From: Acidobacteriota bacterium
Lineage (GTDB): Bacteria; Acidobacteriota; Terriglobia; Bryobacterales; Bryobacteraceae
Direction of reading: 5' to 3'
NCBI GenBank assembly: GCA_029776225.1
Contig: JAKOTR010000053.1
Span: forward strand, 248,001-312,000
Length of the DNA stretch: 64,000 bases
Shown here: in pieces, positions 7,516 through 16,739 of the stretch
How the letters are laid out: the number at the start of each line of letters is the position of its first letter
How positions within the stretch are numbered: the first letter of the stretch is position 1
The notes under the pieces: generated by a model
Databases searched by the model: none
Seen by the model: only the letters and a program-made list of their open reading frames with translations
What the model was told of the DNA's origin: nothing
Program-made: the position numbers and the translations under genes

Positions 7516-9156
7516 TTACGTCCAGTTGCGGCGCTCGAGGAAAGTCGGCGGCTCGTAGACGCGGCCTTCGGCGAGGCGCATTTCTTCCAGGCGGCTGGTC
7601 CACAACAGCACGGGCCCGACGAGCGCGGCGGCGAGGCGGCTCAACACACCGAACTCTCTCTCTACTTCGTGGCGCAGCAGGCGGATCTGGTCGCTGATCG
7701 CCGCGTTCGTCTGCCGCAGCTTCCGCTCCATCGCCCACAGGCAGGCGCTCGAAAAATTCTTCAACTGCCGCACCTCGAACTCGAAGCGCCGGCGGATGCG
7801 CGGGTCCGGGTGGTTCTTGTACCGCTTCCAGCCCTGCAGCGTGGTGCGGAAAATCCGGTACAGGCTCGGTCCGTTGCGCTCGAAGTCACGCCGGAACGCC
7901 CAGTCCAGAAACTTCTTCGAGTCGTCGCGGCTGATGGCGGCGTGCTTGAAATTGAACTTGTACTGGCCGTGTATGTCCGCCAGATCGACGTCATCCAGCA
8001 GCCTGCCCTCCTGGGCCATCTGCTCGTACAGCGGCGTCCCCGGCACCGGCGTGTACAGCATGAACTGGTGGAAATCGGTCTCGTGCGCGATGGCGTGCTC
8101 GATCTCCTCGCGGATGTTCTCGGGCGTGTGGTGTTCGAGCCCCACGATCGTGGAGCCGAGGCACTTGATGCCGTGGCTCTGCATTTCGCGCGTCAGCTCG
8201 CGGGTGTCCGTGCCGTTCAGCTTCGCGTAGCCCGAACGCGGCGATTCCAGCCCCAGCCAGATCCACGAAATGCCCAGCTCGACGAGCTCCTCGAAGGTGT
8301 ACTTGCGGATCGCGTTGGCCGACGAGAAAACGTAAAACACCCAGCTCTTGTCATGCCGTTTCATGAGATCCAGCAGCTCCATCGAACGTTTTCTCTGGAG
8401 CAAAAAATTCTCGTCCATGATGAAGAACGAGCGGACCTTCATGGCGGCTTCCATCTCCGTCATCACCTCGAACAGCTCCGCCCCGCTGTTGAAGAAGTTG
8501 AGCATCTTCCCTTTTCCGCCGAAAAACGCGGAAGTGGTGCAGAAGTTGCACCCCATGGGACAGCCCACCGACGGGATGATCGTCGCTGCCGTGTCTCCGG
8601 GGCGATTCGGAATCTTGATCCCCAGCGCCCGCACGTCGAAGCCGGAAACGATATGGGGATGGCGGATCGGAGCGTTTTCGTCCTCGCCGAGATACCGGCG
8701 CATCCAGGAGATGCCGTCGCCCTTGACGATGTGGTCGGCGTCGATCATGTACTGGATGCCGGGTATCGCCGTGACGTGCCCGCCGACGACGATCACCGCC
8801 TTCGGCGCCAGCCGGCGCACAATGCGGCACATCTCGCGGACCTTGCCGACATTCACGATGATCGAGGAGATGCCGACGATGTCGTAGTCGTTTTCCTTCA
8901 GTTCTCTTTCGAAGTCCTCGCGCGTGGGGAAGTCGAGCACGGTGCAGGGCGCCGAGATGTTGTGCTGGATCATCATGATTCCCCAGGAGCGGTGGAACAT
9001 GCGCAGGGAAAAGGCGCCCTGGGCGCGCGTCACCTGGTTGTGATAAAGCTCCATGGGATTGATGGAGCGGCTGCCGAATTCGTCGTCTTGAGCGTAGGGT
9101 CCGAACACGGACGATAGCAGAACACGGGCGCGGACGCCCTTTGGATGAGTCGTCAT
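7516..9156 (-). CDS. B12-binding domain radical SAM protein
   Basis: The 546-residue enzyme has an N-terminal cobalamin-binding-type Rossmann domain (about residues 70-165, DIVGISSIIVNVGKV and VIVVGGHVT) and a radical SAM core with the cluster motif C199-x3-C203-x2-C206 (VGCPMGCNFC). It continues through DENFLL, WIWLGLESP and TPVPGTPLY, usual landmarks of this class, and ends in a basic helical extension. Relatives methylate or rearrange lipids, hopanoids, tetrapyrroles and natural products. The substrate here cannot be read from the sequence, and no pathway genes are next to it. Confidence 0.9.
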   Translation of the reverse strand: MTTHPKGVRARVLLSSVFGPYAQDDEFGSRSINPMELYHNQVTRAQGAFSLRMFHRSWGIMMIQHNISAPCTVLDFPTREDFERELKENDYDIVGISSIIVNVGKVREMCRIVRRLAPKAVIVVGGHVTAIPGIQYMIDADHIVKGDGISWMRRYLGEDENAPIRHPHIVSGFDVRALGIKIPNRPGDTAATIIPSVGCPMGCNFCTTSAFFGGKGKMLNFFNSGAELFEVMTEMEAAMKVRSFFIMDENFLLQRKRSMELLDLMKRHDKSWVFYVFSSANAIRKYTFEELVELGISWIWLGLESPRSGYAKLNGTDTRELTREMQSHGIKCLGSTIVGLEHHTPENIREEIEHAIAHETDFHQFMLYTPVPGTPLYEQMAQEGRLLDDVDLADIHGQYKFNFKHAAISRDDSKKFLDWAFRRDFERNGPSLYRIFRTTLQGWKRYKNHPDPRIRRRFEFEVRQLKNFSSACLWAMERKLRQTNAAISDQIRLLRHEVEREFGVLSRLAAALVGPVLLWTSRLEEMRLAEGRVYEPPTFLERRNWT

Positions 9157-9281
9157 TTCGAAGCTGTTTCGGAGGGCCCGGAGAAGCGCCCCTCTTAATC
9201 CTTAATCTTCATCATACTCTGGACAGAGCAGGTCCGCGCGTTCTTTTTTGGAAAATTCCGCGGTCAACAGGCGCACACGCG

Positions 9282-9287
9282 TATAAT
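9282..9287 (+). promoter_or_regulatory. TATAAT -10 box for the pduS-pduT pair
   Basis: A perfect TATAAT ends 12 bases before ATG 9300, so the transcript would have a leader of only about 5-6 bases. No good -35 is visible at the right distance. The region is short and AT-richer than its surroundings. Confidence 0.5.
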
Positions 9288-9299
9288 GGAATACTTTTG

Positions 9300-10610
9300 A
9301 TGCTGAGCGAGAAGTTAAGAGAAAACGGCGTCGTCGGCGCCGGCGGCGCGGGCTTCCCCACCTACGTCAAGGCGAACTCGAAGGTGGAGTTCGTGCTGGC
9401 CAACGGCGCCGAGTGCGAGCCCCTGGTCCACAAAGACGTCGAGCTGATGAAGAATTTTCCGGCGGAGATCGTCTCGGGAATGGACCTGATGATGCAGGCC
9501 ACCGGGGCGCAGCGCGGAAAGTTCGGCATCAAGTCCAAGAACACCGAGGCCATCGCGGCGATCGAACCGCACTTGAAATCGCGCCCCATCGACATGGTGT
9601 TTCTGGGCGACTTCTATCCCTCGGGGGACGAGTACGAACTGGTCTACACGGCTACCGGGCGGCTGATCCCGCCGGCGGGCATTCCGCTTCAGGTCGGCTG
9701 CGTGGTGAATAACGTCGAAACGCTGTACAACGTCCACGCCGCCAGCAAGGGCGTCCCGGTGACCGAAAAATTCGTCTCGATCTCGGGCGCGGTGCGCCAG
9801 CCGCAGAGCTTCTGGGTTCCCATCGGAACCAGCTTCCGCGACCTGATCGAACTGGCGGGCGGCGCTACGGCGCCGGAGTTCGCGATGTTCGTCAGCGGCC
9901 TCATGATGGGCTCGCTCTCCTTGAACCTGGAAGACGTGGTCACGAAGACCACCGCCGGGCTGATCGTGTTGCCGCGCGACCACTTCCTCGTCAGCCGCAA
10001 GGGAAGGCCGGAGCGGGAGATGAGCCGGATCGGCAAGTCCGCCTGCGACCAGTGCTCCTACTGCACCGAGTTCTGCCCGCGGTACCTGCTGGGCTACGAG
10101 GTGATGCCGCACAAGGTCATGCGCAGTCTCGGCTTCACGCTGACCGGATCCCAAAACTGGAACCAGTGGGCGCAGCTCTGCTGTTCCTGCGGGCTTTGCA
10201 CGCTTTACGCCTGCCCGGAGGACCTGTTCCCCCGCGAGGCATGCGACAAGGCCAAAGCCGATCAGCGCGCCGCCGGCATCAAGTTCACCCAGCAGAAGCC
10301 TCCCACGGTGCATCCGATGAAGGAAGCCCGCCGCGTGCCGCTCTCCATGCTCAGGCGGCGGCTGAAAGTCGAGGAATATGAGACCGCGACCCCGTTCCGC
10401 AACACCGGCTTCACTCCCGGCCGCGTGCGGATCCGGCTCCAGCAGCATGCAGGCAAACCGGCGCGGCCCGTCGTCGCGCGCGGGGATCGCGTAGAGAAGG
10501 GCTCTCTCATCGGCCGCATGGAGGCCAGCGATCTCGGAGCAAACATTCACGCCAGCATCGCCGGCGTCGTGGAAGCGGTGACCGACGAGTTCGTGGAGAT
10601 CAGAGGGTAG
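9300..10610 (+). CDS. pduS: PduS-like flavin/iron-sulfur oxidoreductase of a bacterial microcompartment
   Basis: PduS proteins are RnfC-like electron carriers that reduce cobalamin or pass electrons across a microcompartment shell. This 436-residue protein opens with GVVGAGGAGFPTYVK (flavin/NADH-binding Gly-rich loop), then ANGAECEPL, an SLBB domain (about 175-225), and two [4Fe-4S] motifs: C249/C252/C255/C259 and C294-or-295/C297/C300/C304. The C-terminus ends in a barrel-sandwich-like segment (GDRVEKGSLIGRM). ATG 9300 matches the family start. Its stop lies 6 bases before pduT. No diol or ethanolamine enzymes are in the window, so its partner enzymes must be encoded elsewhere. Confidence 0.9.
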   Translation: MLSEKLRENGVVGAGGAGFPTYVKANSKVEFVLANGAECEPLVHKDVELMKNFPAEIVSGMDLMMQATGAQRGKFGIKSKNTEAIAAIEPHLKSRPIDMVFLGDFYPSGDEYELVYTATGRLIPPAGIPLQVGCVVNNVETLYNVHAASKGVPVTEKFVSISGAVRQPQSFWVPIGTSFRDLIELAGGATAPEFAMFVSGLMMGSLSLNLEDVVTKTTAGLIVLPRDHFLVSRKGRPEREMSRIGKSACDQCSYCTEFCPRYLLGYEVMPHKVMRSLGFTLTGSQNWNQWAQLCCSCGLCTLYACPEDLFPREACDKAKADQRAAGIKFTQQKPPTVHPMKEARRVPLSMLRRRLKVEEYETATPFRNTGFTPGRVRIRLQQHAGKPARPVVARGDRVEKGSLIGRMEASDLGANIHASIAGVVEAVTDEFVEIRG

Positions 10611-10616
10611 GAATCA

Positions 10617-11168
10617 GTGGCAAGGAATTCAATCGGGTTAATTGAACTGAGCAGCATCGCGGCGGGTTTTCAGGTCTGCGACGCGATGCTGAAGAGCGCC
10701 GACGTGGAACTGCTGCTGGCGCGCTCGATCTGCTCTGGCAAGTACATCGTGATGGTGCGGGGCGATGTGGGCGCGGTGAAGGCCAGCATCGATGCGGGCG
10801 TGAATGCCGGCAATTTTTCGGTCATCGACAGCTTCATCGCTCCGAACGTTCACGAATCCATTTTTCCGGCCATCAGCGGAACCACGAAGGTCGAGGCGCT
10901 TGAGGCGCTGGGCGCGATCGAGTCGTTCTCGGTGGCGTCGCTGATCGAGGGCGCCGACGCCGCGGTGAAGGCGGCCAATGTAAAGCTGATCGAGATTCGC
11001 CTGGCGATGGCCCTCGGCGGCAAGGCGTTCGTGACGCTGACCGGCAGCGTGGCGGCTGTGGAAGCCGCGGTCGCAGCCGGAGCCGCGGTGGTGGCCGAAA
11101 AAGGGCTGCTCGTCAACAAGGTGGTAATTCCCTCCCCCCGCCCCGAGCTTCTCAACGAAATGCTCTGA
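10617..11168 (+). CDS. pduT: PduT-like tandem BMC shell protein
   Basis: Two BMC domains in one 183-residue chain (about residues 4-90 and 98-182) make this a trimeric pseudohexamer shell protein. MARNSIGLIELSSIAAGFQVCDAMLKSA and the second repeat AIESFSVASLIEGADAAVKAA are typical. Cys39 (ARSICSGK) sits where PduT has the cysteine that ligates the pore [4Fe-4S] cluster (established for PduT), so electron passage through the shell is likely. It starts at GTG 10617 with AGGA upstream, 6 bases after pduS. The pairing with PduS supports the assignment. No other shell genes are present. Confidence 0.92.
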   Translation: MARNSIGLIELSSIAAGFQVCDAMLKSADVELLLARSICSGKYIVMVRGDVGAVKASIDAGVNAGNFSVIDSFIAPNVHESIFPAISGTTKVEALEALGAIESFSVASLIEGADAAVKAANVKLIEIRLAMALGGKAFVTLTGSVAAVEAAVAAGAAVVAEKGLLVNKVVIPSPRPELLNEML

Positions 11169-11348
11169 ATCCGCCGCCGCGGGTTTTTGAACTCGCGGTA
11201 GCGCTTCAGCGGCAGCATCGAGGTCTGCGCTGTACAACATAGTCAAGGGGCCATCTCTTTTTCTGCTCGCTTCCATGTGCCGGCTGGCGGCGGCGCCTTA
11301 CGGCTGCCCTTCCAGCGCCCCGCTCGCCAGCTTTCATCAGCCTCCTAT

Positions 11349-11360
11349 TCACAACTGTGA
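11349..11360. promoter_or_regulatory. inverted repeat TCACA-AC-TGTGA in the M16 promoter region
   Basis: The 219-base gap 11169-11387 holds this 5-base-arm inverted repeat directly followed by TGTAATAG, a possible -10, and then GGAGG 6 bases before ATG 11388. It may be an operator, but the arms are short. Upstream of it the gap is GC-rich, with a weak hairpin (CCGCG/CGCGG) after the pduT stop. Confidence 0.3.
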
Positions 11361-11387
11361 TGTAATAGAACCATTTGGAGGCTCCTG

Positions 11388-12911
11388 ATGAAAACTGCCG
11401 GGGAAATCTCCGTCCGTATTCTCCTTGTCCTCGCACTGCTGGCGTCGGGAAGCATCCGCGCCGCCGAAGAAAATTTCAAGGATATTGAGCGGCGGGTAAC
11501 GGAATTTACGCTGAAAAACGGAATGAAATTCCTCGTGCTCGAACGCCGCCGCGCGCCGGTTGCCTCCTTCCTGACCTACGCCGACGTCGGCGCCGCTCAG
11601 GAAACCAAAGGCATCACGGGCCTCGCGCACATTTTCGAGCACATGGCCTTTAAGGGCACCCGCACCATTGGTACGAAAGACTACGCCAAGGAGCGGCAGG
11701 CGCTCGAAGCGGTGGACAAAGCGTTTAGCGCGCTCATGGCCGAAAAACGCAAGGGGCAGAAGGCCGATCCGCAAAAGGTAAAGGAACTCGAAAAGGCCTT
11801 CCGCGCCGCGCAGGAGTACGCCGGCAAGTTCGTCGAGAAGAACGAGTTCGCAACGGCGGTCGAGCGCGCGGGCGGACGCGGCCTGAACGCCTCGACCGGC
11901 TGGGACGCCACCCGTTACTACTTCAGCCTCCCCTCAAATTACGCCGAACTGTGGTTCTATCTGGAGTCGGAGCGCTTCCGCGACCCCGTTCTGCGCGAGT
12001 TCTACAAGGAGCGAGACGTGGTGATGGAAGAGCGCCGGATGCGGACCGAAAACGACCCCATCGGCCGGCTGCTTGAGGAATTTCTCCACGCGGCCTACAT
12101 CGCGCATCCGTACGGCGAGCCCGTGGTGGGTCATATGAGCGATCTCGAAAACATCACGCGGGCGGATGCCGAGGCGTTTTTCAAGAAGTACTACAGGCCC
12201 AGCAATCTGACCGCGGTGATCGTGGGCGACGTCGACGCACAGGAAATGCGGCGGCTGGCCGAGATTTATTTCGGCCGGCTCCCCAGCGGCCCCAAACCCG
12301 AGCCCATCCGGACAGTGGAGCCGCCTCAGAACGCGCAGCGCCGCGTGCGGCTCGAACTGCAATCCCAGCGCATCCTGCTGATGGGCTATCACAAGCCGGA
12401 CATCAACCACCCCGACTCGGCTGTCTACGACGTCATCGGCAGCCTGTTGAGCGAAGGCCGTTCTTCCCGCCTCTACCGCTCGCTGGTGCGGGACCGCAAG
12501 ATCGCCGTGCAGGCCGAGGGCTTTCCGGGACTGCCCGGCCAGAAGTACCCCGGTCTGTTTATCTTTTTTGCGGTGCCCGCCCGGGGGCACACCAACGAGG
12601 AGTCGGAACAGGCCATCCTCGAGGAACTCGAACGGCTCAAGAACGAGCCGGTCAGCCAGGACGAACTGGACGGCGTTAAGCGCCGCGCGCGGGCCAATCT
12701 GCTCCGCGGCCTCGCCGACAACAGCGCGCTGGCGATGCAGCTTGCCGACTGGGAGGTGCTCACGGGAGACTGGCGCAACCTGTTCCGCCAGCTCGACAAG
12801 ATCAACGCGGTCACGCCGGAAGACATACAGCGCGTGGCGAAAACCGTGTTCGTCAAGAACAATTTGACCGTGGCCACAATCGAACCGCTCGAAACGGCCC
12901 AGGCGAAGTAG
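11388..12911 (+). CDS. secreted M16 family zinc metallopeptidase (active subunit)
   Basis: This is a 507-residue exported peptidase of the pitrilysin/processing-peptidase family. A signal peptide covers about residues 1-26 (VRILLVLALLASGSIRA). The inverted zinc motif HxxEH is intact (HIFEHMAF), with the downstream glutamate in the ESERFRD helix. The C-terminal M16 half-domain carries the usual SRLYRSLV and glycine-rich strand pattern. A Shine-Dalgarno GGAGG precedes the ATG. It lies 12 bases before a second M16 gene lacking the zinc motif, so the two probably form a heterodimer like PqqF/PqqG-type or mitochondrial processing peptidase pairs. The substrate is unknown. Confidence 0.94.
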   Translation: MKTAGEISVRILLVLALLASGSIRAAEENFKDIERRVTEFTLKNGMKFLVLERRRAPVASFLTYADVGAAQETKGITGLAHIFEHMAFKGTRTIGTKDYAKERQALEAVDKAFSALMAEKRKGQKADPQKVKELEKAFRAAQEYAGKFVEKNEFATAVERAGGRGLNASTGWDATRYYFSLPSNYAELWFYLESERFRDPVLREFYKERDVVMEERRMRTENDPIGRLLEEFLHAAYIAHPYGEPVVGHMSDLENITRADAEAFFKKYYRPSNLTAVIVGDVDAQEMRRLAEIYFGRLPSGPKPEPIRTVEPPQNAQRRVRLELQSQRILLMGYHKPDINHPDSAVYDVIGSLLSEGRSSRLYRSLVRDRKIAVQAEGFPGLPGQKYPGLFIFFAVPARGHTNEESEQAILEELERLKNEPVSQDELDGVKRRARANLLRGLADNSALAMQLADWEVLTGDWRNLFRQLDKINAVTPEDIQRVAKTVFVKNNLTVATIEPLETAQAK

Positions 12912-12923
12912 GGAGGGGACTCG

Positions 12924-15095
12924 ATGCGATCCATCAAGAAGCGGCTATACGTAGGACTGGTTCTCGCAACGGTTGCGCTCGCCCAGCAGGCCCCTAAACC
13001 CGCGCCTGCGACGCCGAAGACCGCAGCCCGCCGGCCCCCCGCCAGCTACAAGGATCTGAAATTCCCGCCGATGAACAAGATCACCGTGCCCGAGCCGGTG
13101 CGCTTCCAGCTTCCCAACGGGATGACGGTGTTCCTGGTGGAGGATCACGAGCTGCCCATGATCAGCGTCTCGGCTCTTGTGCGCACGGGCTCGCGCTGGG
13201 AACCCGCGGACAAGGTCGGGCTGGCCTCGATCACCGGAACCGTGATGCGCACCGGAGGCACCGCCTCGCGCCCCGGCGATCAACTCGACGAGGAACTGGA
13301 CCGGCTCGGCGCCATTGTCGAAACCGGCATCGGCCAGGATTCCGGCGGCGCCACAGTTTCGGTGCTCAAGGAGGACATTGACACCGGCCTCACCATCCTC
13401 GCCGACATCCTGCAAAACCCGGCCTTCCCCGAGGATAAGATCACGCTGGCGAAGATCCGTATGCGCGAGAGCGTGGCCCGGCGCAACGACGATCCGGGCG
13501 AGATCGCCTCGCGCGAATTCCGCCGCATTCTGTTCGGCAAGGACAGCCCCTACGCCCGCGTTCCCGAATACGCCACCATCGACTCGATCACCCGCGACGA
13601 CCTCGTCGCTTTCCACCGGCAGTTCTTTCAGCCGGAAAACGTCATCCTGGGCGTCTGGGGGGATTTCGACGCCGCCGAAATGCGGGCGAAAATCGAGAAC
13701 ACGCTGGGAAAATGGGCGCGCGGCGGCCGGCCGCAGCCTCCCGTGCCGGATATCGATCCGGCCGCACGCAACCGGGCGGGCATCTACGCGATCAACAAAG
13801 ACGACGTGAACCAGTCCCGCGTGCTGATGGGTTTCATCGGCGGCAAGCGGAACGACCCCGACTATTACGCGCTGACCGTCGCCAACACGATCCTGGGCGG
13901 CGGCTTCTCCTCCCGCCTCATGAACCATGTCCGCGCCGACCAGGGACTCGCGTATTCGGTTGGCTCGTCGTGGGCTGCCGGATGGGACAGGCCGGGCTAT
14001 TTCGTGGCGTCGGGCGCCACCAAGTCGGAAACGACAGTCAAGATTATCAACGCCATCAAGGCGGAGATCCAAAAGCTCGCCGAGGACGTCACAGACGATG
14101 AACTGGCGCGCGCCAAGGACGCCATTCTCAAGGGCTTCGCCTTCGAATTCGACTCCACCGGCGAGATCGTGCGCCGCCTGATGACCTACGAGTACTTCGG
14201 TTATCCCAGCGACTATTTGCAGCGGTACCGCGACAACATCGAAAAGGTCACCAAAGCCGACGTGCTGCGCGTGGCAAAGCAATATCTCAAGACCGACAAC
14301 CTTGCCATCCTCGTGCTCGGCAGGGAAAAGGACTTCGACCAGCCCCTGACCGCGCTCGGTGAGGTGACACCCATCGATATCAGCATCCCGGCGCCGGCAC
14401 AAACCCCGCTCGCCGCGGCTACCCCGGAAGCGGAAAAGAAGGGGAGAGCGCTGCTTGCGGCCGCCCGCGACGCCATGGGCGGCGCCGCGGTCATGAGCGT
14501 CAAGGACTACACCGAAACGGGGAGCATGAACATCTCTCTGGGCGAGAACGAAATCGCGATGCAGCGCGAGACGACGCAGAGCCTCACCGGCAAGGTGCTC
14601 AACAAGATGCAGACCCCGATGGGCGAGATGGTGCAGGGCTACGACGGCCAGGTGGCCTGGATGCAAACTCCGCAGGGCACGCGGGAACTGCCGGCGTCGC
14701 AGAAAGAAGAATTCGACAATTCGCTTTTCCGCGAAACGCTCTGGCTGCTTCAGAATTTCGACAGCGGCTCTCTCACCGTCCAGGCGCTCGGCCAGTCGGA
14801 AGCGGACGGCAAACCGGCTGAGGGAGTCGCGGTAACCGACCCGGAGCGAAAACGCCAGGTCAAACTCTATCTCGATGCGGCGACCAAGCTGCCCGTCAAA
14901 AAGGTCTACACGGCTGCCTTCATGGGACCTCCCGGAGAAATCGAAGAGATCTACTCGGATTACCGCGAGGTGAGCGGGGTGAAGCTCCCCTTCAAGACGC
15001 AGGTCTTCCAGAACGGCCAGAAGCGCGCCGAGCAGACCACCACCGAGCTGAAGATCAACCCGGGCGTGCCGAACTCGGCTTACCAGAAGCCGTAG
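12924..15095 (+). CDS. M16-like peptidase subunit without zinc motif, plus C-terminal LolA-like domain
   Basis: The 723-residue protein has a signal peptide (about 1-21), an M16 fold over about residues 45-490, and an extra C-terminal domain of about 200 residues. At the zinc-motif position it reads LASITGTVMRTGG, so HxxEH is absent and this is the non-catalytic partner. The R/Y-type C-lobe pattern (GGGFSSRLMNHVRAD, GLAYSVGSSW) is preserved, as expected for a substrate-gripping subunit. The extra domain (DAMGGAAVMSVKDYTETG to the end) alternates strands in a way resembling outer-membrane lipoprotein-sorting (LolA-like) folds. GGAGG precedes the ATG. Confidence 0.9.
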   Translation: MRSIKKRLYVGLVLATVALAQQAPKPAPATPKTAARRPPASYKDLKFPPMNKITVPEPVRFQLPNGMTVFLVEDHELPMISVSALVRTGSRWEPADKVGLASITGTVMRTGGTASRPGDQLDEELDRLGAIVETGIGQDSGGATVSVLKEDIDTGLTILADILQNPAFPEDKITLAKIRMRESVARRNDDPGEIASREFRRILFGKDSPYARVPEYATIDSITRDDLVAFHRQFFQPENVILGVWGDFDAAEMRAKIENTLGKWARGGRPQPPVPDIDPAARNRAGIYAINKDDVNQSRVLMGFIGGKRNDPDYYALTVANTILGGGFSSRLMNHVRADQGLAYSVGSSWAAGWDRPGYFVASGATKSETTVKIINAIKAEIQKLAEDVTDDELARAKDAILKGFAFEFDSTGEIVRRLMTYEYFGYPSDYLQRYRDNIEKVTKADVLRVAKQYLKTDNLAILVLGREKDFDQPLTALGEVTPIDISIPAPAQTPLAAATPEAEKKGRALLAAARDAMGGAAVMSVKDYTETGSMNISLGENEIAMQRETTQSLTGKVLNKMQTPMGEMVQGYDGQVAWMQTPQGTRELPASQKEEFDNSLFRETLWLLQNFDSGSLTVQALGQSEADGKPAEGVAVTDPERKRQVKLYLDAATKLPVKKVYTAAFMGPPGEIEEIYSDYREVSGVKLPFKTQVFQNGQKRAEQTTTELKINPGVPNSAYQKP

Positions 15096-15104
15096 ACGCC
15101 GGCG

Positions 15105-15122
15105 GCCAAAGTCTTTTTTGGC
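15105..15122 (+). terminator. weak hairpin with T-run after the M16 pair
   Basis: GCCAAA (15105-15110) can pair with TTTGGC (15117-15122). The T-run lies inside the loop and 3' arm rather than after the stem, so this is at best a poor intrinsic terminator. It is the only candidate between the M16 pair and the nitroreductase gene. Confidence 0.25.
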
Positions 15123-15214
15123 ACAACCTTAGGCGAGTTTCTTGAAGTGTGTTCTTAGGCGCGGCACACGGAACTGCCCGAAGCGCTTCTCCGTATTAGA
15201 CATTGGCCAAGAAC

Positions 15215-15940
15215 ATGAGCCCCACACGAAGGAACCTGATTCTGTGCGCCGCTCTCGCCGCGGCAGCCCGCCTTGTACCCGCCCAAGACGAAGCCGCCGG
15301 CATGAAAAACTTCCTGACGGTATTCTCTCAACGCCAGACCGTCCGCAGATACAAGCCCGACCCCGTACCCGAAGAAGCTCTCCGGCAAATCCTGGATGCC
15401 GCGCGCTACGGCCCCACCTGCATGAACCAGCAGCCCTGGAAGTTCTTGGTTGTTCGCGATCGCGCCAAGATCGAGGCCATGAAGAAGCAGACGCTCAGCC
15501 TGATCGAGAAGCAATTCGAATCGTTCGCGGCGCAGAACAGGGACTTGAAACCCGAAGAACTCAACGCCAGGAAGGAAAGGTCTCTCCAATTTACGGAGGG
15601 TTATTTCACCGCCCCTGTGTACGTAGTCGTGCTGGTCGACGCCGAGTCCGCCTGCGCGGAATACGCATTGAGGCACGATGGCCCTATCGCGGCCGCTTAC
15701 CTGATGCTCGCCGCCCGCGCCTTTGGCTACGGTACGGCTTACCTCACCGACGGCATTCCGGATTCGGTCACGCGCGACGTGCTGGCGATTCCGCCACGAT
15801 ACCAGCGCATCTGCATCACGCCGGTCGGAGTCCCCGACGGCTGGCCCAGAAAGCAGGAGAAGAGGAAGCTGGAGGAAATCGTCGCGTGGGAGACGCTGGA
15901 GGGTCATCCGCCTCTCAAGCGCCTGCCCTACAACCCGTAG
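15215..15940 (+). CDS. Tat-exported nitroreductase family flavoprotein
   Basis: The 241-residue protein joins a twin-arginine signal (PTRRNLIL followed by CAALAAAARLVPAQ) to a nitroreductase-fold FMN domain: FSQRQTVRRYKPDPVPEEALRQ, AARYGPTCMNQQPWKFLVV, and AYLMLAARAFGYGTAYLTDG. Export by Tat suits a protein that binds FMN before secretion. ATG 15215 is preferred because the signal begins there. The electron donor and substrate are unknown; relatives act on nitroaromatics, quinones or iodotyrosine-like compounds. It runs tail-to-tail toward gpmA. Confidence 0.88.
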   Translation: MSPTRRNLILCAALAAAARLVPAQDEAAGMKNFLTVFSQRQTVRRYKPDPVPEEALRQILDAARYGPTCMNQQPWKFLVVRDRAKIEAMKKQTLSLIEKQFESFAAQNRDLKPEELNARKERSLQFTEGYFTAPVYVVVLVDAESACAEYALRHDGPIAAAYLMLAARAFGYGTAYLTDGIPDSVTRDVLAIPPRYQRICITPVGVPDGWPRKQEKRKLEEIVAWETLEGHPPLKRLPYNP

Positions 15941-15947
15941 GAACAGC

Positions 15948-15987
15948 GCGGGGACCGCTCCGGGCGCCAGACCCGTCGCGGTCCCGC
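15948..15987. terminator. hairpin between convergent nitroreductase and gpmA genes
   Basis: GCGGGGACCG (15948-15957) pairs with CGGTCCCGC (15979-15987) around a 21-base loop, with one bulged G. Lying between two convergent stops it could stop transcription from both sides, although no U-tract follows on either strand. Confidence 0.35.
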
Positions 15988-15993
15988 AAAACG

Positions 15994-16739
15994 CTACTTC
16001 TTCTTGCCTTGCGCGGCGACCGCTTCCATGGCCGCCTTCACCTTCTCGGGGTCGCCGAGATAGTAGCTCTTGATCGGCTTGAGGTCCTGATCCAGTTCGT
16101 AAACCAGCGGCATGCCGGTGGGGATGTTCAGTTCGACGATGTCCTGGTCGGAAATGTTGTCCAGGTACTTCACCAGCGCGCGCAGGCTGTTGCCGTGAGC
16201 CGCAATGATGACCTTCTTCCCCGCTTTGATTGCCGGCGCAATCGTTTCGTGCCAGTAGGGCAGGAAACGCGCTACGGTGTCCTTCAGGCACTCCGTAAGG
16301 GGCAGCTCCGATTCGCTGAGGTCCTTGTACCGCGGATCGTTGCCCGGCCAGCGGGGATCGCTCTTTTCGAGCGCCGGCGGCGGAATGTCGTAGCTCCGCC
16401 GCCAGATCTTCACCTGCTGCTCACCGTACTTGGCGGCCGTTTCCGACTTGTTGAGGCCTTGCAGACCGCCGTAATGACGCTCGTTCAGGCGCCAGGAATT
16501 CTGGATCGGGATCCACATGAGGTCCATCTCGTCCAGAATGATCCAGAGGGTACGGATGGCCCGCTTCAGCACGGACGTAAAGGCGAGATCGAAGGTGTAG
16601 CCCTGGGCCTTGAGGGTCTGGCCCGCTTCCTTCGCCTCGGCGATCCCCTTTTCGGACAGATCGACGTCCGTCCAGCCGGTGAAACGGTTCTCCTTATTCC
16701 ACTGGCTCTCGCCGTGTCGGACTAATACTAGCTTGTACA

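Noticed and set aside
7384-9117. 577-codon plus-strand frame opposite the radical SAM gene
   Set aside because: The opposite strand encodes the CxxxCxxC radical SAM protein. This frame shows antisense composition and no motifs.
12945-14666. 573-codon minus-strand frame opposite the second M16 gene
   Set aside because: It is a shadow frame caused by GC-rich codons; the M16 fold on the plus strand is unambiguous.
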